NCBI RefSeq assembly: GCF_020005165.1
Contig: NZ_JAHCLT010000002.1
Coordinates: 1-64,000, forward strand
Direction: 5' to 3'
Source of the DNA: Kangiella taiwanensis
Lineage (GTDB): Bacteria > Pseudomonadota > Gammaproteobacteria > Enterobacterales > Kangiellaceae
DNA: 64,000 nt
In this document: positions 56,897-64,000 of the stretch, piece by piece
Layout of the letters: the number at the start of each line of letters is the position of its first letter
Position numbering within the stretch: position 1 is the first letter of the stretch
Notes under the pieces: model-generated
The model's database searches: none
The model's input: only the letters and a program-made list of their open reading frames with translations
Told to the model about the DNA's origin: nothing
Translations under genes and position numbers: made by a program

Positions 56897-58069
56897 ATGG
56901 TTAAAGTAGCGCAGATTCAGTCCAGCATGCTCGGCGATATGAGTCCGGAAGAGTTTCTTTCGGACTATTGGCAAAAAAAACCACTCTTAATAAGGGGTGG
57001 CTTTGCTGACGATCCTGCGCTAATCACTCCTGAAGAGTTAGCCGGGTATAGTCTTGATGATGATATTGAGTCTCGCCTAATTCAACATAATGCGAATCAA
57101 CAGCGTTGGCAGCTATCGCATGGTCCTCTTGAAGAGTCTGCGTTTGAAGATCTGGGTGATGCCAACTGGACGTTACTGGTTCAATCATTAGATTATTTCC
57201 ACCCGCCTCTGCAGGAACTGATTAAGGCTTGTAATTTTCTTCCTCGCTGGCGGCTGGATGACATCATGGTGTCTTTTGCCACAGAAAATGGTGGCGTCGG
57301 CCCTCACTTGGATAAATACGATGTATTTTTGGTGCAAGGGCAAGGTCAAAGACGCTGGCGAGTAGGCTATCAAGGCCAAAAAGTTAGCACCATCAACCCG
57401 CACCCTCAAATTGCTCAAGTAGAACCCTTCGAAGCAACGATAGATGTGATTGTAAATCCAGGTGATGTGTTATACATCCCCCCAAATACACCACATTGGG
57501 GCGTTTCAGTGGACAACAGCATAACCTACTCCATCGGCTTTAGAGCGCCTAATATTGGTTCGATTCTGGACTCTGTACTAAACTCAGCCTCGCTTGAGTT
57601 CGATAGCTTATGGCAAGATGGCGGGAAACTAAAAAAGTATCATGCGTTTGGAGCACTTCACTCAGAAATGCCTGACTGGGCGCTAGGTGAGTTAAAAACC
57701 CTCCTCAACCGCCGTGAGCTGTTGATTGCCGCAGGCAAGACGGTGACCGATTTAAAGTATCCTGAAATGCTGGATACGGTAGATTTGCCAAAATCACAAG
57801 AGTTGTCAGAAATCGCACTGACCGAAGGCATCCACCTCAACCCATTAGCTCGAATTGCATACTTTGAGCATGAGCAAGCACTGTTAACTTTTATTAACGG
57901 TGTTTACTTTCAGTTCCCTAAGGGGTTAGAAGGTGCTTTTCAGAAACTAAATCAAAAGCACCAGTTAAGCAAAAGCGACTTAGAAGAACTGCCCCGACTC
58001 CCTTTAGGAGAATTCCTAACTCACGGTATCGCACTTGGCGCTTTATCGCTAAATCGCCAAGCAAGCTAG
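56897..58069 (+). CDS. roxA: Ribosomal protein uL16 arginine 3-hydroxylase (YcfD/RoxA)
   Basis: A JmjC-type 2-oxoglutarate/Fe(II) oxygenase that hydroxylates an arginine of ribosomal protein uL16. The iron triad is present: His137 and Asp139 in G-P-H-L-D-K-Y-D-V-F and His199 in P-P-N-T-P-H-W-G. The cupin core is followed by a C-terminal dimerisation and winged-helix-like region. Length 390 is slightly above E. coli YcfD (373). It lies 38 nt after purB and 18 nt before a MATE gene, all rightward. Confidence 0.93.
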   Translation: MVKVAQIQSSMLGDMSPEEFLSDYWQKKPLLIRGGFADDPALITPEELAGYSLDDDIESRLIQHNANQQRWQLSHGPLEESAFEDLGDANWTLLVQSLDYFHPPLQELIKACNFLPRWRLDDIMVSFATENGGVGPHLDKYDVFLVQGQGQRRWRVGYQGQKVSTINPHPQIAQVEPFEATIDVIVNPGDVLYIPPNTPHWGVSVDNSITYSIGFRAPNIGSILDSVLNSASLEFDSLWQDGGKLKKYHAFGALHSEMPDWALGELKTLLNRRELLIAAGKTVTDLKYPEMLDTVDLPKSQELSEIALTEGIHLNPLARIAYFEHEQALLTFINGVYFQFPKGLEGAFQKLNQKHQLSKSDLEELPRLPLGEFLTHGIALGALSLNRQAS

Positions 58070-58087
58070 TCTACGAAGATCAACTTT

Positions 58088-59452
58088 ATGGAAAAACACT
58101 CGTTACGCCAAATTGGTGAAGAAAGTAGCGCTCTGATAAAAGTTGCCATTCCTGCGATATTGGCTCAATTAGCACAAATGACTTTGGGCGTTGTCGATAC
58201 GCTAATGGCAGGTAATTACAGTAAACACGCACTGGCTGCTGTTGGTACTGGCGCCAACACCTTTATGATCATTTTTGCGTTATACCTTGGCTTAAGTTTC
58301 GCCCTTAACCCAATGGTGTCGCACTTCAACGGACAAGGACAATTCAAACAGATCGGCAAAACCTTCCAGATGGGCATGGTTGTTGGTGTGGCTTTTGGCT
58401 TAGTCACTTTTTTTATTCTTCGTAATATGGAGACTCCATTGCTCCTTATGGGAGTCACGCCAGATATCGCAGGATTGACCGCAGATTATCTAACAGCTTT
58501 GAGCTGGGGTGCTATTCCAGCCTTCTTATTTTTATCACTACGCGCATGCAACGAAGGTCTCTTCTCGACGAAGGCGATCATGATATGTTCATTCTTAGTG
58601 ATCCCCTTTAATATTGTGTTTAACACTTGGTTTATCTATGGTGGGTTAGGGTTGCCAGCCATGGGCGCTGTGGGTGTGGGTTATGCGACCAGCCTTGTTT
58701 GGACCCTGCTGTTCCTATTTTTACTTATCTATACTTACAAAAATCGCCGCTATGAACACTTAGATATTTTCAAAAACCTTAGCTGGCCGAGTATGACCCT
58801 CATCAAAGAATACTTTACTGTGGGTAGCCCTATCGCGGTAGGCATGCTCATGGAAGTTGGGCTTTTCGGTATGATTGGTATCATGGTGGCGCGTTATGGC
58901 GTCGATCTGACTGGTGCCCACCAGATTGCCATGAATATCGCCACTGTAGCCTTTATGGTGCCACTGGGGCTATCGGTAGCAATTACAGCACGTGTTGGTT
59001 TTTGGCGTGGTAAACAAGATTTCCGCCAAATGCGCCTTGCAGGCTTCTGTGGTATAGGACTCAGCGTGATCTTCCAGGCCACGTCGGTCACTCTAATGTT
59101 GCTGTTCCGGCATGACTTTGTTGGCTTTTACACAGATAACACTGAACTGATTAACCTAGCAGCGAGCTTAATATTCCTAGCCGCTATTTTCCAGTTCTCG
59201 GATGGACTACAAATCAACAGCGCTGGCGCCCTACGGGGTATGAAAGATACCACTATTCCTATGATATACATGGCCATCGCTTATTGGATATTCGGCTTTC
59301 CTATAGGCTATTATTTAGCAGAAAAACAAGGACTTAAAGTCGAAGGTTTTTGGATAGGCATTATTGTTGGTTTATCAATTGCTGCAATATTATTATTGTT
59401 TAGATTTATCAGGCGTTCTAAATTCGCCATCGAATATGCGCAAAGCCAATGA
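58088..59452 (+). CDS. MATE-family multidrug efflux transporter
   Basis: A twelve-helix exporter of the multidrug and toxic compound extrusion family, NorM/MdtK branch. Two repeated MatE halves are visible: the first with P-A-I-L-A-Q-L-A-Q-M-T-L-G-V-V-D-T-L-M-A-G, the second starting near 240 with P-I-A-V-G-M-L-M-E-V-G. Members export cationic drugs in exchange for Na+ or H+. Length 454 is standard. It probably shares a transcript with roxA. Confidence 0.92.
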   Translation: MEKHSLRQIGEESSALIKVAIPAILAQLAQMTLGVVDTLMAGNYSKHALAAVGTGANTFMIIFALYLGLSFALNPMVSHFNGQGQFKQIGKTFQMGMVVGVAFGLVTFFILRNMETPLLLMGVTPDIAGLTADYLTALSWGAIPAFLFLSLRACNEGLFSTKAIMICSFLVIPFNIVFNTWFIYGGLGLPAMGAVGVGYATSLVWTLLFLFLLIYTYKNRRYEHLDIFKNLSWPSMTLIKEYFTVGSPIAVGMLMEVGLFGMIGIMVARYGVDLTGAHQIAMNIATVAFMVPLGLSVAITARVGFWRGKQDFRQMRLAGFCGIGLSVIFQATSVTLMLLFRHDFVGFYTDNTELINLAASLIFLAAIFQFSDGLQINSAGALRGMKDTTIPMIYMAIAYWIFGFPIGYYLAEKQGLKVEGFWIGIIVGLSIAAILLLFRFIRRSKFAIEYAQSQ

Positions 59453-59517
59453 TTGATAGGCTTGCCACTTATGAAGCATCAGTTTACCATTACGCCTGTA
59501 TAGTACATTTATAAAGC

Positions 59518-60219
59518 ATGAGTGAAGCACTCTTGGAGTTTAGCGTGAACCCTTATTCTGTTGACCATTATGAACGCCCAGTACTCGAAACGCCACACGG
59601 CGAAGACAAGATACTGATGCACTCTTGTTGCGCGCCTTGTGCAGCAGAGGTTATGGAAGCAGTGCATGCCTCAGGTATTCAACAAACGGTCTTTTTCTAC
59701 AACCCAAACATTCATCCTATAGAAGAGTACGAAATCCGCAAAAACGAAAACAAGCGTTTTTGTGACAAGTTAGGCATTGAGTTTATCGATGCTGACTATG
59801 ACAAGGATAACTGGTTTGAACGCGTTAAAGGGCTAGAAGACGAGCCTGAGCGTGGTGCGCGTTGTACAGTATGCTTTGATATGCGTTTCGAACGAACTGC
59901 GCTCTACGCAGCCGAAAATGGCTTTGACTTAATCACCAGCACTCTTGGAATCTCACGTTGGAAAAATATGGAGCAAATTAACGACTGCGGGGTTCGAGCT
60001 GCTAATCGCTATGATGATGTTAGGTATTGGACATTTAATTGGCGCAAAAAAGGCGGTGCGCAGCGCATGATTGAGATATCAAAGCGTGAAGAATTTTATC
60101 AGCAAGAATACTGCGGTTGTGTTTACTCATTACGTGATACAAATCGTTGGCGGAAGTCGAATGGACGAGACAGAATTAAACGTAACATTAAGTTTTATGG
60201 CCATGACAAGCCAGAATAA
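59518..60219 (+). CDS. queH: Epoxyqueuosine reductase QueH
   Basis: QueH makes the last step of queuosine synthesis, reducing epoxyqueuosine in tRNA, as an alternative to the cobalamin enzyme QueG. Cysteine motifs of the family are present: H-S-C-C-A-P-C (about 36-42), R-C-T-V-C-F (about 115-120) and [12 protein letters not shown] (about 199-210). Length 233 fits. It complements queA and tgt at 22-25 kb in this window. A short ATG start at 59518 lies close to a TATAGT-like element; no strong ribosome-binding site is seen. Confidence 0.94.
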   Translation: MSEALLEFSVNPYSVDHYERPVLETPHGEDKILMHSCCAPCAAEVMEAVHASGIQQTVFFYNPNIHPIEEYEIRKNENKRFCDKLGIEFIDADYDKDNWFERVKGLEDEPERGARCTVCFDMRFERTALYAAENGFDLITSTLGISRWKNMEQINDCGVRAANRYDDVRYWTFNWRKKGGAQRMIEISKREEFYQQEYCGCVYSLRDTNRWRKSNGRDRIKRNIKFYGHDKPE

Positions 60220-60229
60220 ACACTAGATG

Positions 60230-60257
60230 AAAAAAGGAGCCACAAGGCTCCTTTTTT
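60230..60257. terminator. Bidirectional terminator between queH and slp
   Basis: AAAAAAGGAGCC (60230-60241) pairs with GGCTCCTTTTTT (60246-60257) over a 4-nt loop. It serves the convergent queH and Slp genes. Confidence 0.93.
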
Positions 60258-60267
60258 CATATCATCA

Positions 60268-60981
60268 TTACTTCTGCTTTAAAATTTGGTCACCTGAGCT
60301 TCGAGAGTTTACTGGTGGCTTTGAAGTCGGCGACTTCCTTTGCACTCTAGGCTCAGAAGGCACACCTCGATAATTTTCGGTATTCGGATTTAAAGCTTCA
60401 CCATTCAAATCACGCCTGCGATCATGTCGATAGTCATGGCGAATCACACGATACCGATAATGATATGGCCAATAGTAAGGACGGTGATAGAACCAATAAG
60501 GGTCCCAAGCTGAATAGACTTCAACATATTCATAATTAGGTCGTTCAGCCCAAAGCTGATGACCTCGGGTATCTACCACCGGGAAATTTATCTTGTGTTC
60601 ACCGACCTTACCGGGCATTGGTTCAGCTAACATACCTACCACAGTAATTTCTTTGCCTTGTTTATATATCATAGGGTCAAGAAAGCCAGGAACACGAGCG
60701 ATGAAACGTCCGCCAGTTTCTTGGCTCGCCACAGGTCTCGCTTGGCGTCCAAGTGGCAAATTAACGATTTCGATCAAAGTGTCTTTTTCAAGATTTTCCA
60801 CACGTGCTACGATACCACCCCACCGGACTTCTTGTTTTGTAAAAGCTTCGGGGTTCTGTGCTACACGTGTAAAATTTAAATTTTGTGCATCATCAAAGGC
60901 AATTTGTTGAGGTGTGCTGGCGCAGGCTGCCACCAAAGTAGCTCCTAACACAGCCAATGTTAACCTTAAAAACTTACCCAT
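60268..60981 (-). CDS. Slp-family outer-membrane lipoprotein
   Basis: The signal peptide ends V-A-A-C (lipobox, Cys20). The Slp domain follows (about 45-160) with V-R-W-G-G-I-V-A-R-V-E-N...T-x-I-E-I-V-x-L-P-L and G-x-x-I-T-V-V-G-x-x-x-G/A-x-x-x-G-x-V-G-E-x-x-Y/I. The C-terminal 75 residues are unusual: a Tyr/His/Arg/Trp-dense block (about 158-190) and a Ser/Pro/Lys tail. Slp proteins respond to starvation or acid stress in E. coli. It lies downstream of tsaB, matching the E. coli order yoaA-tsaB-yeaY. Confidence 0.88.
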   Translation of the reverse strand: MGKFLRLTLAVLGATLVAACASTPQQIAFDDAQNLNFTRVAQNPEAFTKQEVRWGGIVARVENLEKDTLIEIVNLPLGRQARPVASQETGGRFIARVPGFLDPMIYKQGKEITVVGMLAEPMPGKVGEHKINFPVVDTRGHQLWAERPNYEYVEVYSAWDPYWFYHRPYYWPYHYRYRVIRHDYRHDRRRDLNGEALNPNTENYRGVPSEPRVQRKSPTSKPPVNSRSSGDQILKQK

Positions 60982-61099
60982 TAGAAATCTCCTTCAAAGT
61001 AACGCTCGAGCTCTATCTAAATGATATAGCAAACATTCTAAGTCATTGTTAGTGAATTTAAGCTGAACATTTCGCAAGATCACTCAAGAACGACAATCG

Positions 61100-61795
61100 C
61101 TAATGTTGAGCTTTTTTGGCCACATTATCTCTAAGATAAACAGGAACTGCCTGTTCGGCTGAAAAAGTATTGCCTTGGTTATATAACTCTAAAGCCATAG
61201 GCAACATAGCCTCCGCAGAGGGGTAAAGCGGCTCTTTATATATCACAGTGGGCAAATTAAGCGTCTCAGCCAGCTCTTTGGCATAGGTTTTCCATCCTGT
61301 TCCTACCGCACTGTATATTTTAGACGAATCAGCACTTGAAATTGTGACAAGATTCGGCGCACACACTTTTTCAGTCCCAACCAAGTGCATCACACCATTA
61401 GCATTAACGCTGTATTCTCCCCAATAAACCTCTCCCATACGAGCATCAATCGCGCTCAGTACATGCTCAGCGCCGAGTGTTTCATAAGCCGCCTGTGCCA
61501 TGGCCTGTAGACTCGATACCCCTATTACCGGTAAATCAGCGCCAAATGCCAGTCCTTGTACGACACTGATGCAAATTCTCAGCCCTGTAAACGCACCTGG
61601 GCCCTGTCCGTAAACAATGGCATCGAGTTGCTGCAAAGTAACGTCCGCATCAGATAGTACCTGATCGACCATTGGCAATATCAACTCACCATGCTCACGA
61701 GGTGCAACCTTTGATTGCGTATAGGCAACCCCATCAAGCAAAAGGGCGACGGAGCAGGCTTCTGTAGCTGTATCAATAACTAATAAGTTTGGCAT
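61100..61795 (-). CDS. tsaB: tRNA N6-threonylcarbamoyladenosine biosynthesis protein TsaB
   Basis: TsaB pairs with TsaD to place the threonylcarbamoyl group on A37 of ANN-decoding tRNAs. The ASKHA-fold start L-L-V-I-D-T-A-T-E-A-C-S-V-A-L and the G-P-G-A-F-T-G-L-R-I motif (about 70-79) are diagnostic. Length 231 is normal. It starts 5 nt after yoaA, so the two are translationally coupled. Confidence 0.95.
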   Translation of the reverse strand: MPNLLVIDTATEACSVALLLDGVAYTQSKVAPREHGELILPMVDQVLSDADVTLQQLDAIVYGQGPGAFTGLRICISVVQGLAFGADLPVIGVSSLQAMAQAAYETLGAEHVLSAIDARMGEVYWGEYSVNANGVMHLVGTEKVCAPNLVTISSADSSKIYSAVGTGWKTYAKELAETLNLPTVIYKEPLYPSAEAMLPMALELYNQGNTFSAEQAVPVYLRDNVAKKAQH

Positions 61796-61799
61796 GACC

Positions 61800-63788
61800 T
61801 TAATCGTCGGTTTGTATGTCTTGAGATAACTGGTGTAAAAATTCTATCACAACTTGCTGCTCACGGGTTCGCTTCATCGGTGGCAAGCTTTGCAGAAACT
61901 TTTGCCCATATTTATTGGCAATAAGTCGCGGATCACAAAGCACAAGTACGCCTTTATCATCATAGTCACGAATTAAGCGCCCTGCCCCCTGCTTCAAAGC
62001 AATAATGGCTTCTGGAATTTGGATGTCAAAAAAAGGATTCTTACCAGACTTTCGAGCTGCTTGAATTTTAGCCTCGATAAGTGGCTCATCGGGCGCCGAG
62101 AAAGGCAGTTTATCAATAATCACTAAGCTCAGTGCAGTTCCTTTAACATCCACCCCTTCCCAAAAGCTTGAAGTTGCCAATAAAACCGCATCACCAGCGT
62201 CTCGAAACTGTTCTATCAGTTCATTTTTAGGTAAGTCGCCCTGAGCAAATACTGTTTTGTTATCGAGCTTCTCCTTCCATAAATCTTTAACCTTATTCAA
62301 AGCTGCATAGCTTGTGAATAGGACAAAAGTACCGCCCGCATTAGCTTCAACTAAGGGTAGAACTTGTCTCTGCCAGCGGTCTACATACTCTCTGTCTCGG
62401 GGATCGGGCAAATGTCTGGGAATATGAAGAATGGCTTGTTGTCCATAATTGAATGGACTCGGTAACACTAGGTCCTTAGCTTTCTCTAGCCCCAGTTCCT
62501 CTTTGAATAAGCTAAAGTCATCTGCTTGGGTCAAAGTTGCCGACGTGAAAATCCAGCTTCTTGCAGCGTGTTCATTACGACTTCTTGAGAAAGATTCTGA
62601 AACATTCAATGGCGTTTCAAGTACCGCGAATCCATTACGATAGGTCTCAACCCAGCGTACTGCCTCATAAGCCTTCTCGCTAGCATCCTGATTAAAAGTA
62701 CTATTAAACAAGGCCAATGCTTGTAAAGACTCCTCGCAACGACGGTGACAACTATCTAGGCCTTTCGAACGGCTGGCATGCCGCTCTAGCCTCTCACACA
62801 GTGCAGTGACTTCTTTTTCTAACTCTTTTAAAACTGACTGAAGCTTAGGTGTTGCAATCAATTGCCAGTTAATTTTTTTGCCCGCCTCACCCAGTTCCAA
62901 GCGTACTTCATTAACCGCCCCTTCAACTCGGCGAACGGCAACGCTTAACTGACGATCATCTTTAGCTGTGGTTAGAGCTTCTAGCTCAGTATCTCTACAC
63001 AGCTCCATCAACTGGCGGCTGGTTAAACGTTGCCCATAAAATGCATGAGCAATATCCGTGAGTTGATGCGCCTCATCGACAATAACCGTATCAGCATCGG
63101 GAAGCAGCTCACCAAACCCATCATCTTTTAGCACCATGTCGGCCAACAAGAGGTGATGATTAACAATCACAACATCCGCAGCAGTGGCTTTTTGCCGAGC
63201 TTTAGCCACATAGCAGTCAGCGAAATCTGGGCACTCTACACCTAAGCAGTTATCGTTAGTAGATGTCACGTATGGCCAAAGAGGATCGTTATCAGCTAGG
63301 TCTTTGCATTGAGTCAAATCACCGCTTTTTGTTTGCCCCGCCCATGCTTTTACCTTCGCCAGAGTATCGACCATGCTACGGCTCTGGAATTGACCAGAGT
63401 CAAGACTTTGATCCATACGGTAGGTACATAAGTAATTATTACGACCTTTGAGTAACGCTGTTTTGGGTGAGACTGTGAGAGCATCACGCATATTGGGCAG
63501 ATCACGGTAAAATAACTGATCCTGAAGGTTTTTAGTGCCCGTTGAGACAATAACTTTCTTATCGTTGAGATACCACGCCTTGAGCGCAGGGACTAAGTAA
63601 CCAAAGGTTTTGCCAGTACCAGTTCCGGCCTCTATACAAATCGATTCGTCAGCTTCTAAGGCTGACTCAATGGCTTGCGCCATCTCAAGTTGCTCAACCC
63701 GCTGCTTAAACCCAGTAAAAATTTTGGAGAGAGGACCTTCCGAAGAAAATAGGTCATTAAGATTAAACGACTCTGAATTGCTCGACAC
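61800..63788 (-). CDS. yoaA: DinG-family ATP-dependent DNA helicase YoaA
   Basis: An XPD/DinG-like superfamily 2 helicase with an Fe-S cluster. Walker A is E-A-G-T-G-T-G-K-T (53-61), the DEAH box is V-D-E-A-H-Q (about 245-250) and motif VI is Q-G-A-G-R-L-I-R. Candidate Fe-S cysteines lie between 120 and 200 (Y-L-C-T-Y-R, N-C-L-G-V-E-C, A-D-C-Y). Length 662 matches YoaA (636) more than DinG (716), and the next genes tsaB and slp repeat the E. coli yoaA neighbourhood. In E. coli YoaA helps tolerate replication-blocking damage. Confidence 0.93.
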   Translation of the reverse strand: MSSNSESFNLNDLFSSEGPLSKIFTGFKQRVEQLEMAQAIESALEADESICIEAGTGTGKTFGYLVPALKAWYLNDKKVIVSTGTKNLQDQLFYRDLPNMRDALTVSPKTALLKGRNNYLCTYRMDQSLDSGQFQSRSMVDTLAKVKAWAGQTKSGDLTQCKDLADNDPLWPYVTSTNDNCLGVECPDFADCYVAKARQKATAADVVIVNHHLLLADMVLKDDGFGELLPDADTVIVDEAHQLTDIAHAFYGQRLTSRQLMELCRDTELEALTTAKDDRQLSVAVRRVEGAVNEVRLELGEAGKKINWQLIATPKLQSVLKELEKEVTALCERLERHASRSKGLDSCHRRCEESLQALALFNSTFNQDASEKAYEAVRWVETYRNGFAVLETPLNVSESFSRSRNEHAARSWIFTSATLTQADDFSLFKEELGLEKAKDLVLPSPFNYGQQAILHIPRHLPDPRDREYVDRWQRQVLPLVEANAGGTFVLFTSYAALNKVKDLWKEKLDNKTVFAQGDLPKNELIEQFRDAGDAVLLATSSFWEGVDVKGTALSLVIIDKLPFSAPDEPLIEAKIQAARKSGKNPFFDIQIPEAIIALKQGAGRLIRDYDDKGVLVLCDPRLIANKYGQKFLQSLPPMKRTREQQVVIEFLHQLSQDIQTDD

Positions 63789-63807
63789 AGTGCTCTCGCT
63801 TCAGCAA

Positions 63808-64000
63808 TTATTTAAGCAAACGCTGCTCAATAAGCTGGAGCATCAACTCAATATGGCCACGGTCATCATTCAATGCAGGAATGTACTGGTATTCTTTACC
63901 GCCATTTTCAATAAATGTGTCTCGATTCTCAATCGCCAACTCTTCAAGAGTTTCTAAGCAATCAGAGCTGAACGCTGGGCTGATGACTTGAACCGACTCG
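63808..64000 (-). CDS. hemH: Ferrochelatase, C-terminal part (cut by the window edge)
   Basis: Only the last 64 codons are inside the window. They read like the ferrochelatase end: [16 protein letters not shown], then [17 protein letters not shown] and a final helix, closely matching E. coli HemH (P[12 protein letters not shown]...Y-I-P-A-L-N). The enzyme inserts iron into protoporphyrin IX. It ends 19 nt before yoaA and is likely co-transcribed with it. Confidence 0.92.
   Translation of the reverse strand, partial: ESVQVISPAFSSDCLETLEELAIENRDTFIENGGKEYQYIPALNDDRGHIELMLQLIEQRLLK

Overview
The window looks like chromosomal DNA of a free-living gammaproteobacterium. It carries bamD/rluD/pgeF/clpB, queA-tgt-yajC-secD-secF, pbpC next to an alpha-2-macroglobulin gene, yoaA-tsaB-slp and pilSR, in orders also found in Escherichia and its relatives. 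The moderate GC content, the strong commitment to amino-acid and peptide catabolism and the marine-type intergenic repeats suggest something close to Kangiella; that genus guess is from memory, not from a search. No prophage, transposase, CRISPR array, tRNA or rRNA gene is visible.

Layout. 1-330: leftward rRNA-type promoter signals, implying a stable-RNA operon just off the left edge. 0.3-2.0 kb: pssA and two small genes (DUF3579, DUF4124). 2.0-3.9 kb: a leftward three-gene accessory cassette with a VanZ-like membrane protein, a putative lipoprotein made largely of a 9-residue RQFGD repeat, and an unknown exported protein. 4.0-9.2 kb: clpB behind a clear heat-shock promoter, a PlsC-like acyltransferase, pgeF and rluD. 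9.3-12.1 kb: bamD, glnB, nadE. 12.2-15.8 kb: pilS, a pilR whose ATPase core is degenerate, and a FimT/GspH pseudopilin. 15.9-19.0 kb: ppnN, a CAP-domain protein and an MscS channel. 19.1-24.6 kb: the queA-tgt-yajC-secDF operon. 24.7-32.0 kb: pbpC and a lipoprotein alpha-2-macroglobulin. 32.2-34.0 kb: a secreted Sel1/TonB-C protein, rmf, and an orphan leftward terminator.

34.3-45.7 kb is a large leucine/isovalerate catabolic cluster, all rightward: liuR, liuA, thiolase, a second acyl-CoA dehydrogenase, liuB, liuC, liuD, liuE, scoA, scoB. It can take isovaleryl-CoA to HMG-CoA, acetoacetate and finally acetyl-CoA. A 16-bp palindrome resembling a LiuR operator precedes liuR, and long inverted repeats sit in three successive gaps of the cluster. 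After it come a frameshifted mini-gene and a repeat-filled gap.

46.4-64 kb: an S46 dipeptidyl-peptidase, an unknown protein, a sensor with intact GGDEF and EAL domains, acnB, an RcnB/CigR-like protein, purB, the uL16 hydroxylase gene roxA, a MATE exporter, queH, an Slp lipoprotein, tsaB, the helicase gene yoaA and the 3' end of hemH.

Most of the window is housekeeping. The items most worth following are the RQFGD-repeat cassette, the PilR lacking GAFTGA and Walker motifs, the orphan terminator/possible small RNA beside rmf, the putative LiuR operator with repeat-partitioned operon, and the A6-frameshifted mini-gene.
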